From Anisus vortex (taxonomy: Eukaryota > Mollusca > Gastropoda > Planorbidae): DNA of 64,000 bases. The stretch lies in NCBI GenBank assembly GCA_949126835.1, contig OX421500.1:22495667-22559666 (forward strand), given 5' to 3'. Below the pieces are notes generated by a model. The model worked only from the letters and a program-made list of their open reading frames with translations. It ran no database searches and was not told the DNA's origin. Position numbers and translations under genes: made by a program. Shown piece by piece: positions 12,001 through 22,268 of the stretch. How positions within the stretch are numbered: the stretch's first letter is position 1; each line of letters opens with the position of its first letter.

Positions 12001-12542
12001 AGAGTGTCACAAAGACTATTGACTAGACCTAGTAGCTCACTTTCACTTTCACTTTCAAATTTTGCGTTGCAGTTTTCCTTTGATTTAACTTTAATTAACT
12101 AAATACTAATTACTAATTTTATATTTTGACTTTTAAATCCTTTTCACTAAGCTATTTTCCTCTTTCTGATTCAGACTGATTGGATCATTTTTATAACCCA
12201 CGTTTTAGATCTAACCACCAAACCCGATACTGCCGACACATTTAAAATGTGAACATATTTTTGGTATTTAAACAGAGGTTTGATCTATAATACAGCCGAA
12301 ATCGTCAATATTTTTCTTTCTTTACGCTTTTAAAGTATCTATGAGCTACGTGTGCGTTTAATGTTCAAGTAAATTTAATTTTTTTATATTAGATGAAAAA
12401 GTTTTATCACAATCAATGTATGGAATTTGGTTATGGCTATTTGAGATCTAAATAAATTCAGAACAACTTACCGAAACTTTGTGGATTTCCAAGATGAAGT
12501 AAACTTAGTGAAGTAAGGATAAAATAACTCACACTAGATTTT
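1..12542 (-). CDS. Contactin-like gene, 5' portion (multi-exon, runs off left edge)
   Basis: Eight exons on the minus strand join without breaking frame: 12542-12472, 9849-9755, 9538-9453, 9336-9176, 8896-8789, 1754-1522, 1325-1229 and 57 to beyond 1. Each has an AG acceptor and a GT donor, and all phases match. The predicted protein begins with a hydrophobic signal segment, then a C-type lectin-like domain (from CPAYWYTHGSSCYQFY to YICEVP), then a first Ig domain with the motif SGNPQPTYTWW, and the start of a second Ig domain. This order (lectin, then Ig domains, with FNIII repeats expected further on) is that of invertebrate contactin, a GPI-anchored neural and septate-junction adhesion molecule. 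The Ig1 wording closely follows the contactin family. The initiating ATG must lie in an exon upstream of 12542 that was not identified. The 7-kb intron between 8788 and 1755 carries an LTR retrotransposon. Assignment to contactin rather than another Ig protein is a family inference but a strong one. Confidence 0.88.
1229..1325 (-). CDS. Contactin exon: end of Ig1
   Basis: A 97-bp exon encoding NPSDYLDSGNYRCEAENKFG and then SIISQGVLMSFG. It provides the second Ig cysteine in the D-S-G-x-Y-x-C signature. The acceptor AACAG is at 1326-1330 and the donor GTAAGT at 1224-1228. Phase 0 in, phase 1 out. Confidence 0.9.
1522..1754 (-). CDS. Contactin exon: first immunoglobulin domain
   Basis: A 233-bp exon after a TTTCACAG acceptor, ending at GTAAGA. 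It encodes a linker (DYGLEKFDSNSLERGP), then HFILQPHSIVIVG, the first Ig cysteine in LLECVVSGNPQPTYTWWKG, and the later strand RYTITNGKLII. The wording (QPHS.., VSGNPQPTYxW, a final strand with GKLII) is that of contactin Ig1. Phase 1 in, phase 0 out. Confidence 0.9.
1906..2531 (+). repeat. 5' LTR
   Basis: Direct copy of 7867-8492, starting TGTTGTGTG and ending TCTGTAATA. Both copies are 626 bp. Compared by eye, they differ at about six bases and have no indel. Confidence 0.93.
2536..2553 (+). promoter_or_regulatory. Primer-binding site (minus-strand priming)
   Basis: Four bases after the 5' LTR the sequence reads TGGGGGCTC, then diverges. The nine bases match the start of tRNA-Pro-type primer-binding sites; the remaining nine do not fit well. 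The position is right for a PBS; the tRNA identity is an inference. Confidence 0.55.
2706..6182 (+). pseudogene. gag-protease-integrase polyprotein with in-frame TAG
   Basis: One frame from ATG 2706 to TAA 6180-6182, interrupted by TAG at 5220-5222. In order: an N-terminal segment, a charged coiled coil (about residues 85-120), a capsid region whose second half (about 215-300, from AYRKQFRELR to VLADDFVI) resembles the SCAN domain, a CCHC zinc knuckle (C-X2-C-X4-H-X4-C from residue 341), a Ser/Thr/Cys-rich tandem repeat (about 398-538), an aspartic protease with the DTGA motif (Asp at residue 580), and the integrase. The TAG falls inside the integrase zinc-binding domain, after its two histidines and before its two cysteines. 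The catalytic core has D at 5352, D at 5529 and E at 5637 (DD35E), and the C-terminal part has a GPY motif. An upstream TTG at 2679 is in frame, but the ATG at 2706 is the more likely start. Confidence 0.9.
3898..4320 (+). repeat. In-frame Ser/Thr/Cys-rich tandem repeat in gag
   Basis: About ten degenerate units of 14-16 codons, each with TTSSRC or a close variant (for example TTSSRCPQYTTKC), between the zinc knuckle and the protease. The repeat stays in frame while units differ, so it grew inside a translated region. A linker this rich in cysteine and serine is unusual for gag; its function is unknown. Confidence 0.85.
6183..7328 (+). pseudogene. Reverse transcriptase region of pol
   Basis: Same frame as the integrase region, directly after its TAA; the first ATG is at 6285. 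It encodes a Gypsy-type RT: the fingers motif KPDKTFRFCTDYRKVN, KIDLLSGYWQVPL, PFGMKNAPATFQRM, the catalytic YIDD box (codons from 6903) and the LGHLVG thumb motif. A TAA at 7326-7328 stops it just before RNase H. Whether this part is normally reached by readthrough of the stop at 6180 or is a separate product cannot be told from one copy. Confidence 0.9.
7329..7705 (+). pseudogene. RNase H region of pol, frameshifted
   Basis: Directly after the TAA at 7326 the same frame reads LAVDASDIGIGAVL and later STVEKECLGLI, the first catalytic part of a Gypsy RNase H. Near 7535-7545 the frame changes by one base, after which TDHNPL and the typical ending ADTLSR follow, with TAA at 7703-7705. One premature stop and one shift therefore separate it from the RT. 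Confidence 0.85.
7857..7866 (+). promoter_or_regulatory. Polypurine tract
   Basis: AGGAGGGAGG directly abuts the 3' LTR, the expected place for the plus-strand primer of an LTR retrotransposon. Confidence 0.85.
7867..8492 (+). repeat. 3' LTR
   Basis: 626-bp direct copy of the 5' LTR, followed by the target duplication ACAC at 8493-8496. Confidence 0.93.
8789..8896 (-). CDS. Contactin exon: end of C-type lectin domain
   Basis: A 108-bp exon. It opens DSGYRWSLADSSETLPYICE and goes on to VPQSEAYRIVHDYRSFG. The segment PYICEVP carries the last conserved cysteine of the lectin domain. It is followed by the linker towards the Ig domains. Acceptor CAG at 8897-8899, donor GTAAGT; phase 1 in and out. 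The LTR element lies in the intron that follows. Confidence 0.85.
9176..9336 (-). CDS. Contactin exon: C-type lectin domain, third part
   Basis: A 161-bp exon that continues from the previous one with LRAWYTSGISETITNTGSNF and VWKGTGNEIS. The motif WYTSG...(N)FVWKGTG corresponds to the WIG...W region of the lectin fold. The calcium-binding EPN/WND signature is not evident, so sugar binding by the canonical site is doubtful. The donor GTAATG leaves phase 1. Confidence 0.85.
9453..9538 (-). CDS. Contactin exon: C-type lectin domain, second part
   Basis: An 86-bp exon (acceptor TTAG, donor GTAAGT) encoding EFGAGLLSVESRLEHDYISK and then WIQVNDKY. The pattern GAGLLSVESRLEHDYI is the classic second helix of a C-type lectin domain (G-A-x-L-x-S-V-x-x-x-x-E-x-x-F/Y-I). 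Phase 0 in, phase 2 out, which fits the neighbours on both sides. Confidence 0.86.
9755..9849 (-). CDS. Contactin exon: start of C-type lectin domain
   Basis: A 95-bp exon, acceptor ...TTCACTAG, donor GTAAGT. It encodes CPAYWYTHGSSCYQFYGDIT and continues to VHCA. This is the usual opening of a C-type lectin fold (Cys-Pro...Trp, then GSSCYxF, then a helix with Ala and Cys), and it matches the N-terminal lectin domain known from invertebrate contactins. Entry phase 1, exit phase 0. Confidence 0.85.
9964..11665. mobile_element. Possible DNA transposon remnant bounded by inverted repeats
   Basis: The stretch from about 9964 (TATATGAAGACTCCACTGAA, then AACGCACGTAGT) recurs in reverse complement at about 11628-11665, with roughly 35 of 37 bases matching. 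The 1.7 kb between them is AT-rich, with no recognisable transposase. This looks like the terminal inverted repeats of a non-autonomous element in the first large contactin intron. No convincing target duplication was found. Confidence 0.45.
12472..12542 (-). CDS. Contactin exon: signal peptide
   Basis: A 71-bp exon between an acceptor (pyrimidine-rich tract then CAG) and a GTAAGT donor. In the only open frame it reads KSSVSYFILTSLSLLHLGNP and ends QSF plus one base. The hydrophobic stretch SYFILTSLSLL is typical of a signal peptide core. Its final phase (1) fits the next exon at 9849, which supplies the other two bases of a Glu codon just before the lectin domain. There is no in-frame ATG in or just upstream of it, so a short upstream exon must carry the start. 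Confidence 0.72.
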
Positions 12543-13870
12543 CTGTTGGAGAATTGAGATACATTAAAAAAAAATTATGCACGCACATTAAATTATTTTT
12601 TTAATTATATTGCAAAAAATACGTTTGTCATAGAAAACATTTATTATCATTTTATCCATTTAAATTCTCAAGTCTTTTAACGTTAGGTTTACATATTATT
12701 TTGAATATTGCATAATATGCACGTAATGTGCACAGTTTGTTTGTTTAACGTCCATATAATAAGACGCAAATACCGCAGTCTATGTTGCAGTGGCGCACCA
12801 ATACAGTAAATGTTTTCTGTGAAAGGCCCTGGGGGTCACATGGACCTCTAGCAGTTAGCGGAGTCAATTTTTCCTTAGGGACAAAATGAAAAGGGCTCAC
12901 TGTCGAAACTTCGGGATCTTAAAATTCTTGCTACGCCATTCCTACGTTTTGTAATATTTATATTGTTGAAAAAAAATATGGACGTTAATTGTTTTCAATA
13001 CTGAATAAAATTTCGACTTTCAACCATGAAATAATGCATGTGTGTATATGCCCTAAACGTGTACAATAATGAAGATAAATAAACACCACATTATTTATTA
13101 CGGTCTTCAAAGTCACATTTAAAAAAACGCAGCCCAAAATTGATGAAAATTATACACGGTAACGGGTAAGAGAAATATTTTATCTTTATATTAAATCTTT
13201 TCCCAAGCTGCAGTTAGACTGCAGTTTACAGTAAAATAAGAATTGTAAAATGAGAAATAACTTTGTTTAGATAACACAACTCTTTAATGTTAATTGCACG
13301 GACAATGAGTTGCGGTAACTTGGAAATGAATTAGAAAGACTGAGACGAATGATGTTCTAAATATAGAAGTGCATTCATTAACTACTTCCTCTGTACTTTA
13401 TCTTAGTTTGTTAGTAAATAGAGTCAGTACAGTGGGAAAAGTTCGTTAAAAATAGTTTGTAGAATAGTATAAATGATGACATGTAGAAAATTATATTACA
13501 TGCATGTATATTATTTTTATTTTACGGATCACATAATTTCTGTTAATTTAATTGTAACGTTGACTTTATTCAATGTATTTGTATTGTTTATACAGTAGGC
13601 CTACTAAATGTAATGTAAAACTGCAAAGGTTTTTAATTTTTAAAAATGTGTAAATAGAATTATATAATTGAATACAAAATACATCAACAATAAATTCAAA
13701 AACTTATAAAACATATAAATAAAAGATTGTAATGTTCATCGAGTTGTCAAATGGCACTTGGCCAGGGTAACTAATTCAAACGCACCTGGAAACAAATTCT
13801 AATCGCACTAAATGTTGCGGGCCAAATTGAATAAACATGGATAGTGCATTGAAACAAATAACCTTTTTAA
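12543..13870. other. Non-coding stretch upstream of contactin exon
   Basis: No convincing exon. A short segment 12788-12941 begins CAGTGGCGCACCA and ends with a weak inverse (GCTACGCCATTC), as in small hAT-type MITEs. The contactin promoter and first exon may lie here or further right, but nothing identifies them. Confidence 0.3.
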
Positions 13871-14090
13871 AACTTTATATACAATAAAACACACAAAATT
13901 TACAATTACAACTATAGTCATAATCAATTTATATACAATAAAACACACAAAATTTACAATTACAACTATAGTCATATCAATTTATATACAATAAAACACA
14001 AAAAATTTACAATTACAACTATGGTCATAATCAATTTATATACAATAAAACACACAAAATTTACAATTACAACTATAGTCATAATCAATT
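13871..14090. repeat. 54-bp tandem repeat, 4 copies
   Basis: Four near-identical AT-rich units (period 54, one of 53) containing ACAATAAAACACAC and TTACAATTACAACTA. No coding potential. Confidence 0.9.
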
Positions 14091-15049
14091 TTTTCCTCAT
14101 GCGAATTTCTTATTAGACCTGGAGAATTGGCATTTAATATTTAGAGTAGGTTTCTGTATTATTGAGATTCTCAGGTTGGACTCTATGCGTTCATATGTGA
14201 GACAACTCCTGTATAATTTAATGGTAATCCTCAGCACACAGAAGAACAACTGCTTACACAGATATTTTCTACCCAACATAATCAATGTTTTCAGCCGCCT
14301 ATTGACGAAGCTAGGTCAGTGCTTTTAAAATGAAAATAGTAAACTGTGTGTGGTATTTTCCCCATAAGTGCCCCATTACATTGCAGCTCTATGAAGTCCA
14401 TATGCAAATGTATAAAAGGTAAGTTGCACATTGATGGATTATAGGTTACCAAAAAATGTAAAATAACATTTAGCCTTATACACTACAGCGACAATAAAGC
14501 GGCTTGTGAACTTGGCGCAAAGTAAGCATTGGGGAATTATCACTAAACAGATAAGATACATATCCACAAGGAACTCATTGTTCATTACTTGTCATTAGAA
14601 CAGAGGATGTTGATAGTTTAATAGACTTGTAAAACTAAAGACACTGACTTAATTATATGTTTATACATTACGCGTCTTAAGTTTTCAATTAGACCAAAAT
14701 TACATCAAAAACAGTATATGATATTGATATAAAACATACAAAGCCTGACAAATATTTACCAAGCACTATAAGGAAGAGCTATTATATAATATAGATATTC
14801 TTTTAATACAATGTAGACCTTTATGTTATACAATGTAGTTATACAATTGTTTTCTGCTATTATATAATGTGGCTATTAATTTAATTCAATGTAGACCTGT
14901 ATGTTATACAATGTAGTTAAATAATTGTTTTCAGCTATTTCAAGCTCCATTTTCCCTATTACAGTTTCCGGCCCATTCATTTCACATTTAAAAGCAAGCA
15001 GTGACCTAGAAAAAAACATTTCCTTAAACGTTTCAAGGGCGCATTAATA
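14091..15049. other. AT-rich non-coding stretch
   Basis: No exon recognised. Around 14770-14935 a segment of roughly 80 bp occurs twice in direct order (ACAATGTAGACCT ... GTTATACAATGTAGTT). Confidence 0.5.
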
Positions 15050-15316
15050 ATACCTAGATCTAGGTTTTTGTTTCGGTTTATAGAACCATAGTGAACTTTT
15101 AATTAATAATACCTAGGTTTTTGTTTCGGTTTATAGAACCAAAGTGAACTTTTTATTAATAATACCTAGGTTTTTGTTTCGGTTTATAGAACCAAAGTGA
15201 ACTTCTAATTAATAATACCTAGGTTTTTGTTTCGGTTTATAGAACCAAAGTGAACTTTTTATTAATAATACCTAGGTTTTTGTTTCGGTTTATAGAACCA
15301 AAGTGAACTTTTAATT
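15050..15316. repeat. 53-bp tandem repeat, 5 copies
   Basis: Five units with exact 53-bp spacing (15061, 15114, 15167, 15220, 15273), each with CCTAGGTTTTTGTTTCGG and AGAACCAAAGTGAAC. A few single-base variants only. Confidence 0.92.
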
Positions 15317-15453
15317 GACAATAGCATTAGTCTGTTGTACTATATAGTCAGCAATATAACAGTACATTATCGCCACTAAACATTTTTCTTTAAAGTTGAG
15401 ACGGAAGTATAACAGACACAACATTTTACTTCAATTATTAATTCTATGTTATA

Positions 15454-18400
15454 CAAGCCGTTATGTGCCCGGTCCTCCGAACCGGCTAAAAGTTATGTTT
15501 ACATACACTCTAACTACTCAGGCAGTAATAATGAGATTGCCCGCATGACCTACGACACGAATTTAAACGTGAGGTAATTTTTTATTTGCCCGCTACAACA
15601 TGAATTACCCGTTAAAATCATTACTCATCACCCATTATAACAATTACAAAATTGCCCGCTATAAATTACGACGCAAATTAAAACATGAATATATTTTGTT
15701 CTATTAATTGATAAAGAACATTCGACAGTACTTTTTTTTTTTAATGATTGTTTGATATATTTTTTTACGACAAACATTAAGTCGCAGACCTATGTTGTGT
15801 TGTTTTTGTTTATTTGCTATTTATTTATTTATTGTTGCTTTGGAAGCAAACTTAGAATTAAATTTTCTATTCAACATGTAAAACAATAACAAATGAAACC
15901 CATATGAAATAATGTTTATAAAACGTATACGACACGAATTAAAACTTTAAAAAGTTAGTTCCGGCAATTCGAACATTGCCCGGCAAATTAAACATTGCCC
16001 GGTTATATAAACATTGCCCGGTAATTTAAACATTGCCCGGTAATTTAAACATTGCCCGGTAATTTAAACATTGCCCGGTAATTTAAACATTGCCCGGTAA
16101 TTTAAACATTACCCGGTAATTTAAACATTGCCCGGTATTATTAACATTCCTCGGTAATTTAAACATTGCCCGGTAATTTAAACATTGCCCGGTAATTTAA
16201 ACATTGCCCGGTAATTTAAACATTGCCCGGTAATTTAAACATTGCCCGGTATTATAAACATTGCCCGGTAATTTAAACATTGCCCGGTAATTTAAACAAT
16301 GGCCGTTACCAAGGCGATAAGCCTAAAGGTGCCCAGTTCTCGGAACTGGATAAAATAACCCATGGAGTTATAAGCAATAGTCTTAAGCGGGGATAACGTA
16401 TTTTCCGGTAACTTAAACCATTTAAATATTGCATTCTACAAATTACGACGCAAATTAAAACAAAATTTTGTTCCCTTCTTAAACACATATATACGCCAAA
16501 TTTGATGACGCCATATAATTATAAGCTTAAATATAGAGTGTAACCAGGACCACTGCGTTTAAATAAGCTTAGTAATGCGTCGGTATTATTTCCCGAAACA
16601 GAAAAAAAATGCTAAATCTATTTGCTTTGTCCTATGTTTGTAAAGTTTTAAATTATTAATTAGCTTTAAGTGATGTATTCACAGTGTAAAGTATTAAAGT
16701 AGTGATAGATTAAGAAAATCAACTACAGTATTGGTAGTGTAAAGAATGTATGTTGTTTACGGCACGTAGGCAATTTAAACATGAAGAAAATTTGTTCCCA
16801 TCATTGAGATAAAAATCCATGCACATAGTTTGATGACGTCAATTTAAACATGAATGAAAAATGTCCCTTCATCGCTATAAAATCCATGCGCAAAGATTGA
16901 TGACGTCATAAAAATAATCTCAGCGCATCCTTTTTTTTCTAGCTTTGTGACGAAAAACTATAAAAAGTTGTACTGGCAAAGACAATGTGAATCAAAAATT
17001 GTGTTTTTTTCGCGTTTTTTGACCAAACTGACCACTGCGGTCATTTAAATTTTTTTAAAACCTTGACAGTGTTCACCGCCGTAACGCAAAGAATATTTGT
17101 AGCAAATTTCACGTTTTTATGTCCAGTATTTAAAAAGATTATGCGGTATGTACATACCCAGCCAGCCAGCCAGCCACATATTCCTTTTGAGATTTATATA
17201 TATGACAAGCCGTTATGTGCCCGATTCTTCGAACGGGCTTTTTTTTAGAATATGCTTGACACATTATAGTTTTTTAGTTTTGTTTTCGCAACATACATAA
17301 AGTAGTATGTTTTTTTTTTTGTGGTCAGTATTTTTTAAATTTATTTTTGTTTTGCACACTTTATTATACACCAATTCAATATACAACTAAAAAGGAAAAA
17401 CAAATAATAATAATTTTTTTTTATTTCTTGCTCAAAGTATGACCACTATGATCGAATTTTGTGAGTTTATTGGGTAATTAAACTCTTTCTGTAAAATAGA
17501 ACTCACATGTCTTTTAAAAAGTACTGTTAATTCAAAAATGATTGTTTGATTTTTTTTTCTACAACATTAGTCGTAGATCAATATTTTTTTTTTTTTGTGT
17601 TTTTTTGTTGGTGATATTTGCTATTTATTTATTGTTGCTTTGGAAGCAAACTTAAAATTAAATTTTAAATTCAACAGGAAAAACAATAAAAACTGAAACC
17701 GATATGAATCATAGTTTATACAACGTATACGACATGAATTAAAACTTTAAAAAGTTGGTCTGGCAAATTCAAACATTGCCCGGCAATATAAAAATTTCCC
17801 GCTACATAGTTTATAAGACGTATACGATACAAATTAAAACTTTAAAACGTTGAGCTCGACAATTTAAACATTGCCTGGCAATTGAAAAATTTCCCGCTAC
17901 AAAGTTTATAAGACGTATACACAGAATAGGTATAGAACAGAATGCACAATCTCTATATACGCAGTCACTGAAAGTTACCATTTTCCGCAATGCAGCGGTC
18001 GATAGAGACGCTACTATAATAAAATGAGAAAGGATATCTACGTCTGCCATAAATATATACAATATATATAGGGCCTACATTATCTTTCATTATAGGCTTA
18101 CTTTTATATAAATTTGACTTAATTACCCATTTTGTTTTCAACATTATAGGATTAGGCCAATATGATGTAAAAATATTTATTACCCGGTACTGATTTGAAA
18201 AAAAATGGCTTAGACGTAGCTCGGTACCGGTAACTAAATTGCTACGGCTACCGGTACATAAATATATACTTTTTAAACCAAAATAAACTTTTAAAATTAT
18301 GAAGGGAAATAGGCATATAATTCATAATGAGTTAATATGAGGTTGTTTATGCCGTTGTTTATCCTTTATGGAGTCAGGAAAGCCATGCAGTTTGACATGT

Positions 18401-21262
18401 TTTTTTTTACGATAATCAGTCGTTTTCGCATCATTGTTGTAGTTTATTACACAACCGTTTATGCACATTTTGCCTGAACTATTAGCTTTGGGTGTTCAAA
18501 ACGTTGTAGGCTAAATAAGCATAAATATAGAGTGTAACCAGGACCACTGCGTTTAAATAGGCTTAGTATGGCGTCGGTATTACTGCCCAAAACAGAAATA
18601 AAATGCGATTGCGCATTCTGTTTTATACCTATTCTGTGGACACATACAACACGAATAAAAACGTGAAGGAATTTTGTATTTCCCAGATACAACGTAAGAT
18701 ACCCATTCAAACCATTAATCATTACCCATTATAACAATTTAAAAATATCCCGCTATAAATTACGACGCAAATTAAAACGTGAATATATTTTGTTCTATTC
18801 ATTCATAAAGTACATTAGCAAAGGTTGAAGCAAAGTTAATTTTAAATGAATACGCAAAATTTGATGACGTCATAACGAAAAGCCGGCTAGCTATCTCTGC
18901 GCAAACTTTGATGACGTCATCCTGAAAAAAATCTCAACGCCATCCTTTTTTTTATTTTTTTAGCGCGATCGATCGAAAAACTATAAAAAGTTGGAACGGC
19001 AATTTTAACATGAACCCAAAATATGTCGTTTTATTCGCGTTTTTTGACCAAACTGACCACTGCGGTCATTTAAATTTTTTTAAAACCTTGACAGTGTTCA
19101 CCGCCGTAACGCAAAGAATATTTGTAGCAAATTTCACGTTTTTATGTCCAGTATTTAAAAAGATTATGCGGTATGTACATACCCAGCCAGCCAGCCAGCC
19201 ACATATTCCTTTTGAGATTTATATATATGATGACAAGCCGTTATGTGCCCGATTCTTCGAACGGGCTTTTTTTTAGAATATGCTTGACACATTATAGTTT
19301 TTTAGTTTTGTTTTCGCAACATACATAAAGTAGTATGTTTTTTTTTTTGTGGTCAGTATTTTTTAAATTTATTTTTGTTTTGCACACTTTATTATACACC
19401 AATTCAATATACAACTAAAAAGGAAAAACAAATAATAATAATTTTTTTTTATTTCTTGCTCAAAGTATGACCACTATGATCGAATTTTGTGAGTTTATTG
19501 GGTAATTAAACTCTTTCTGTAAAATAGAACTCACATGTCTTTTAAAAAGTACTGTTAATTCAAAAATGATTGTTTGATTTTTTTTTTCTACAACATTAGT
19601 CGTAGATCAATATTTTTTTTTTTTTGTGTTTTTTTGTTGGTGATATTTGCTATTTATTTATTGTTGCTTTGGAAGCAAACTTAAAATTAAATTTTAAATT
19701 CAACAGGAAAAACAATAACAACTGAAACCGATATGAATCATAGTTTATACAACGTATACGACATGAATTAAAACTTTAAAAAGTTGGTCTGGCAAATTCA
19801 AACATTGCCCGGCAATATAAAAATTTCCCGCTACATAGTTTATAAGACGTATACGATACAAATTAAAACTTTAAAACGTTGAGCTCGACAATTTAAACAT
19901 TGCCTGGCAATTGAAAAATTTCCCGCTACAAAGTTTATAAGACGTATACACAGAATAGGTATAGAACAGAATGCACAATCTCTATATACGCAGTCACTGA
20001 AAGTTACCATTTTCCGCAATGCAGCGGTCGATAGAGACGCTACTATAATAAAATGAGAAAGGATATCTACGTCTGCCATAAATATATACAATATATATAG
20101 GGCCTACATTATCTTTCATTATAGGCTTACTTTTATATAAATTTGACTTAATTACCCATTTTGTTTTCAACATTATAGGATTAGGCCAATATGATGTAAA
20201 AATATTTATTACCCGGTACTGATTTGAAAAAAAATGGCTTAGACGTAGCTCGGTACCGGTAACTAAATTGCTACGGCTACCGGTACATAAATATATACTT
20301 TTTAAACCAAAATAAACTTTTAAAATTATGAAGGGAAATAGGCATATAATTCATAATGAGTTAATATGAGGTTGTTTATGCCGTTGTTTATCCTTTATGG
20401 AGTCAGGAAAGCCATGCAGTTTGACATGTTTTTTTTTACGATAATCAGTCGTTTTCGCATCATTGTTGTAGTTTATTACACAACCGTTTATGCACATTTT
20501 GCCTGAACTATTAGCTTTGGGTGTTCAAAACGTTGTAGGCTAAATAAGCATAAATATAGAGTGTAACCAGGACCACTGCGTTTAAATAGGCTTAGTATGG
20601 CGTCGGTATTACTGCCCAAAACAGAAATAAAATGCGATTGCGCATTCTGTTTTATACCTATTCTGTGGACACATACAACACGAATAAAAACGTGAAGGAA
20701 TTTTGTATTTCCCAGATACAACGTAAGATACCCATTCAAACCATTAATCATTACCCATTATAACAATTTAAAAATATCCCGCTATAAATTACGACGCAAA
20801 TTAAAACGTGAATATATTTTGTTCTATTCATTCATAAAGTACATTAGCAAAGGTTGAAGCAAAGTTAATTTTAAATGAATACGCAAAATTTGATGACGTC
20901 ATAACGAAAAGCCGGCTAGCTATCTCTGCGCAAACTTTGATGACGTCATCCTGAAAAAAATCTCAACGCCATCCTTTTTTTTATTTTTTTAGCGCGATCG
21001 ATCGAAAAACTATAAAAAGTTGGAACGGCAATTTTAACATGAACCCAAAATATGTCGTTTTATTCGCGTTTTTTGACCAAACTGACCACTGCGGTCATTT
21101 TAATTTTTTTAAAACCTTGACAGTGTTCACCGCCGTAACGCAAAGAATATTTGTAGCAAATTTCACGTTTTTATGTCCAGTATTTAAAAAGATTATGCGG
21201 TATGTACATACCCAGCCAGCCACATATTCCTTTTGAGATTTTGAGATTTATATATATGATAT
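15454..21262. repeat. Large tandem repeat: one diverged and two nearly identical copies
   Basis: Each unit starts with AAGCCGTTATGTGCCCG, followed by a short imperfect hairpin (GCCCG...CGGGC). Units: 15454-17204 (older, diverged, with its own 20-bp expansion), 17205-19233 and 19234-21262 (both 2029 bp, nearly identical apart from isolated changes such as AAAAACTG/AACAACTG). Homology to the next unit start is lost at a GT microsatellite at 21265. No transposase or gene is visible; the short reading frames repeat because the DNA repeats. The family may be a transposon multiplied in tandem, but its class is not recognised. Confidence 0.9.
15964..16300. repeat. 20-bp tandem repeat, about 16 copies
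   Basis: Repeats of CCCGGTAATTTAAACATTGC with few variants, inside the diverged first copy of the large repeat. The two young copies have only one or two such units, so this array expanded locally. Confidence 0.9.
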
Positions 21263-22168
21263 GATTGTGTGTGTGTGTGTGTGTGTGTGTTTGTGTGTGT
21301 AAGATTAAGACTGCTACAGGTAACTCTAAATGGATTCAGTGATATATTTAATAAACAGAAACAAACAATTGAAATAAATGAGAGTAATGCGATTCTTTAG
21401 TTATAATAAATAACAAAAATATGACATGTAGGCGACAAACCTTGACGTCTGGAAAACGTCAAAAGAATAGTTTCAAATATTGTATTTCTATAAATCTCTT
21501 TTGTCTTACTGAACTGTCTTCATCGGTAGAAACTACGCTTCGTAGCCTACGGTTTAATTCAAAATTAAAACAAGCCAATAAAAATACATACAAGTAAAAG
21601 ATATTAGTAAAATGATTCTGTGGTAAAGAAAACTAAAAGTTCAACATATTATTCTAGTGAAGTCTATTTCAACAAATAACTCTCTTAAATCAATCAGCCA
21701 AACTTTTATCTACTTGCTCACAACAAGGTCTTTATACTCATCATTCAACGAACTAATATGTACACATTATTACGACTATTACAACATTAAATAAACGCTA
21801 CAATTTTTTGGAAATAATCGGTTCATCTTATACCGAAATATTAAGCAGAGCCTAATATCGTCCAAATACTCATCAGTTAGAGGAAAAGGGAGAAAGGCAT
21901 TTGTAATACACAGACGTGAAGAGGAGGAGGACAGGGTGGATCGGAGAGAAAGGAAAATATGAAAGATAAAATATTGAAGACTTAAATATACAGGTATATA
22001 TCAAATACAAAAACACAAGAGAGAGAGAGAGACAGACATACAGACAAAGAGAGCGAAATAGAGCTAATCCCCCCAAGCTTGAGAGCCAGTCTGTAAATGA
22101 ATGTCTTCAGTCTGATGTCTTACAAGACTGACAGCTATGTACGTCATCTTGATGTCACCACTTTATCT
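21263..22168. other. Non-coding stretch with GT microsatellite
   Basis: A (GT)n run at 21265-21300, then AT-rich DNA and a purine-rich stretch near 21950-22060 (GAGAGAGAGACAGACA). No gene seen. Confidence 0.6.
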
Positions 22169-22268
22169 TCAAAGTCTTTGCACTTTGTGTTTTAGTGCGC
22201 CCTGAGCATCTCCGTAGGCGTCGCCTAGTTCATACAAAGAGTGGGCAAGCAACAGAGGATCCCAACAA
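22169..22268 (-). CDS. Possible terminal coding exon (unidentified)
   Basis: On the minus strand an acceptor-like TTCAG at 22269 is followed by 33 codons ending in TGA at 22169-22171. They read CWDPLLLAHSLYELGDAYGD and then AQGALKHKVQRL. The amino-acid composition is more like a real protein than the surrounding AT-rich DNA, and local GC is raised. No partner exon was found to the right and the family is not recognised. A fragment of a retrotransposon is an equally fair reading. Confidence 0.25.

Noticed and set aside
14097..14285. 62-codon minus-strand frame
   Set aside because: No recognisable domain, no splice or promoter context, and a composition expected of AT-rich DNA.
15964..16300. 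Regular short repeats that might suggest a CRISPR array
   Set aside because: Units abut without unique spacers, there are no cas genes, and the DNA is eukaryotic. The same holds for the 25-, 38-, 43- and 45-bp arrays.
17063..21236. Repeated short reading frames in the 2029-bp units
   Set aside because: They recur because the DNA is duplicated. None has family features, and several cross homopolymers and microsatellites.
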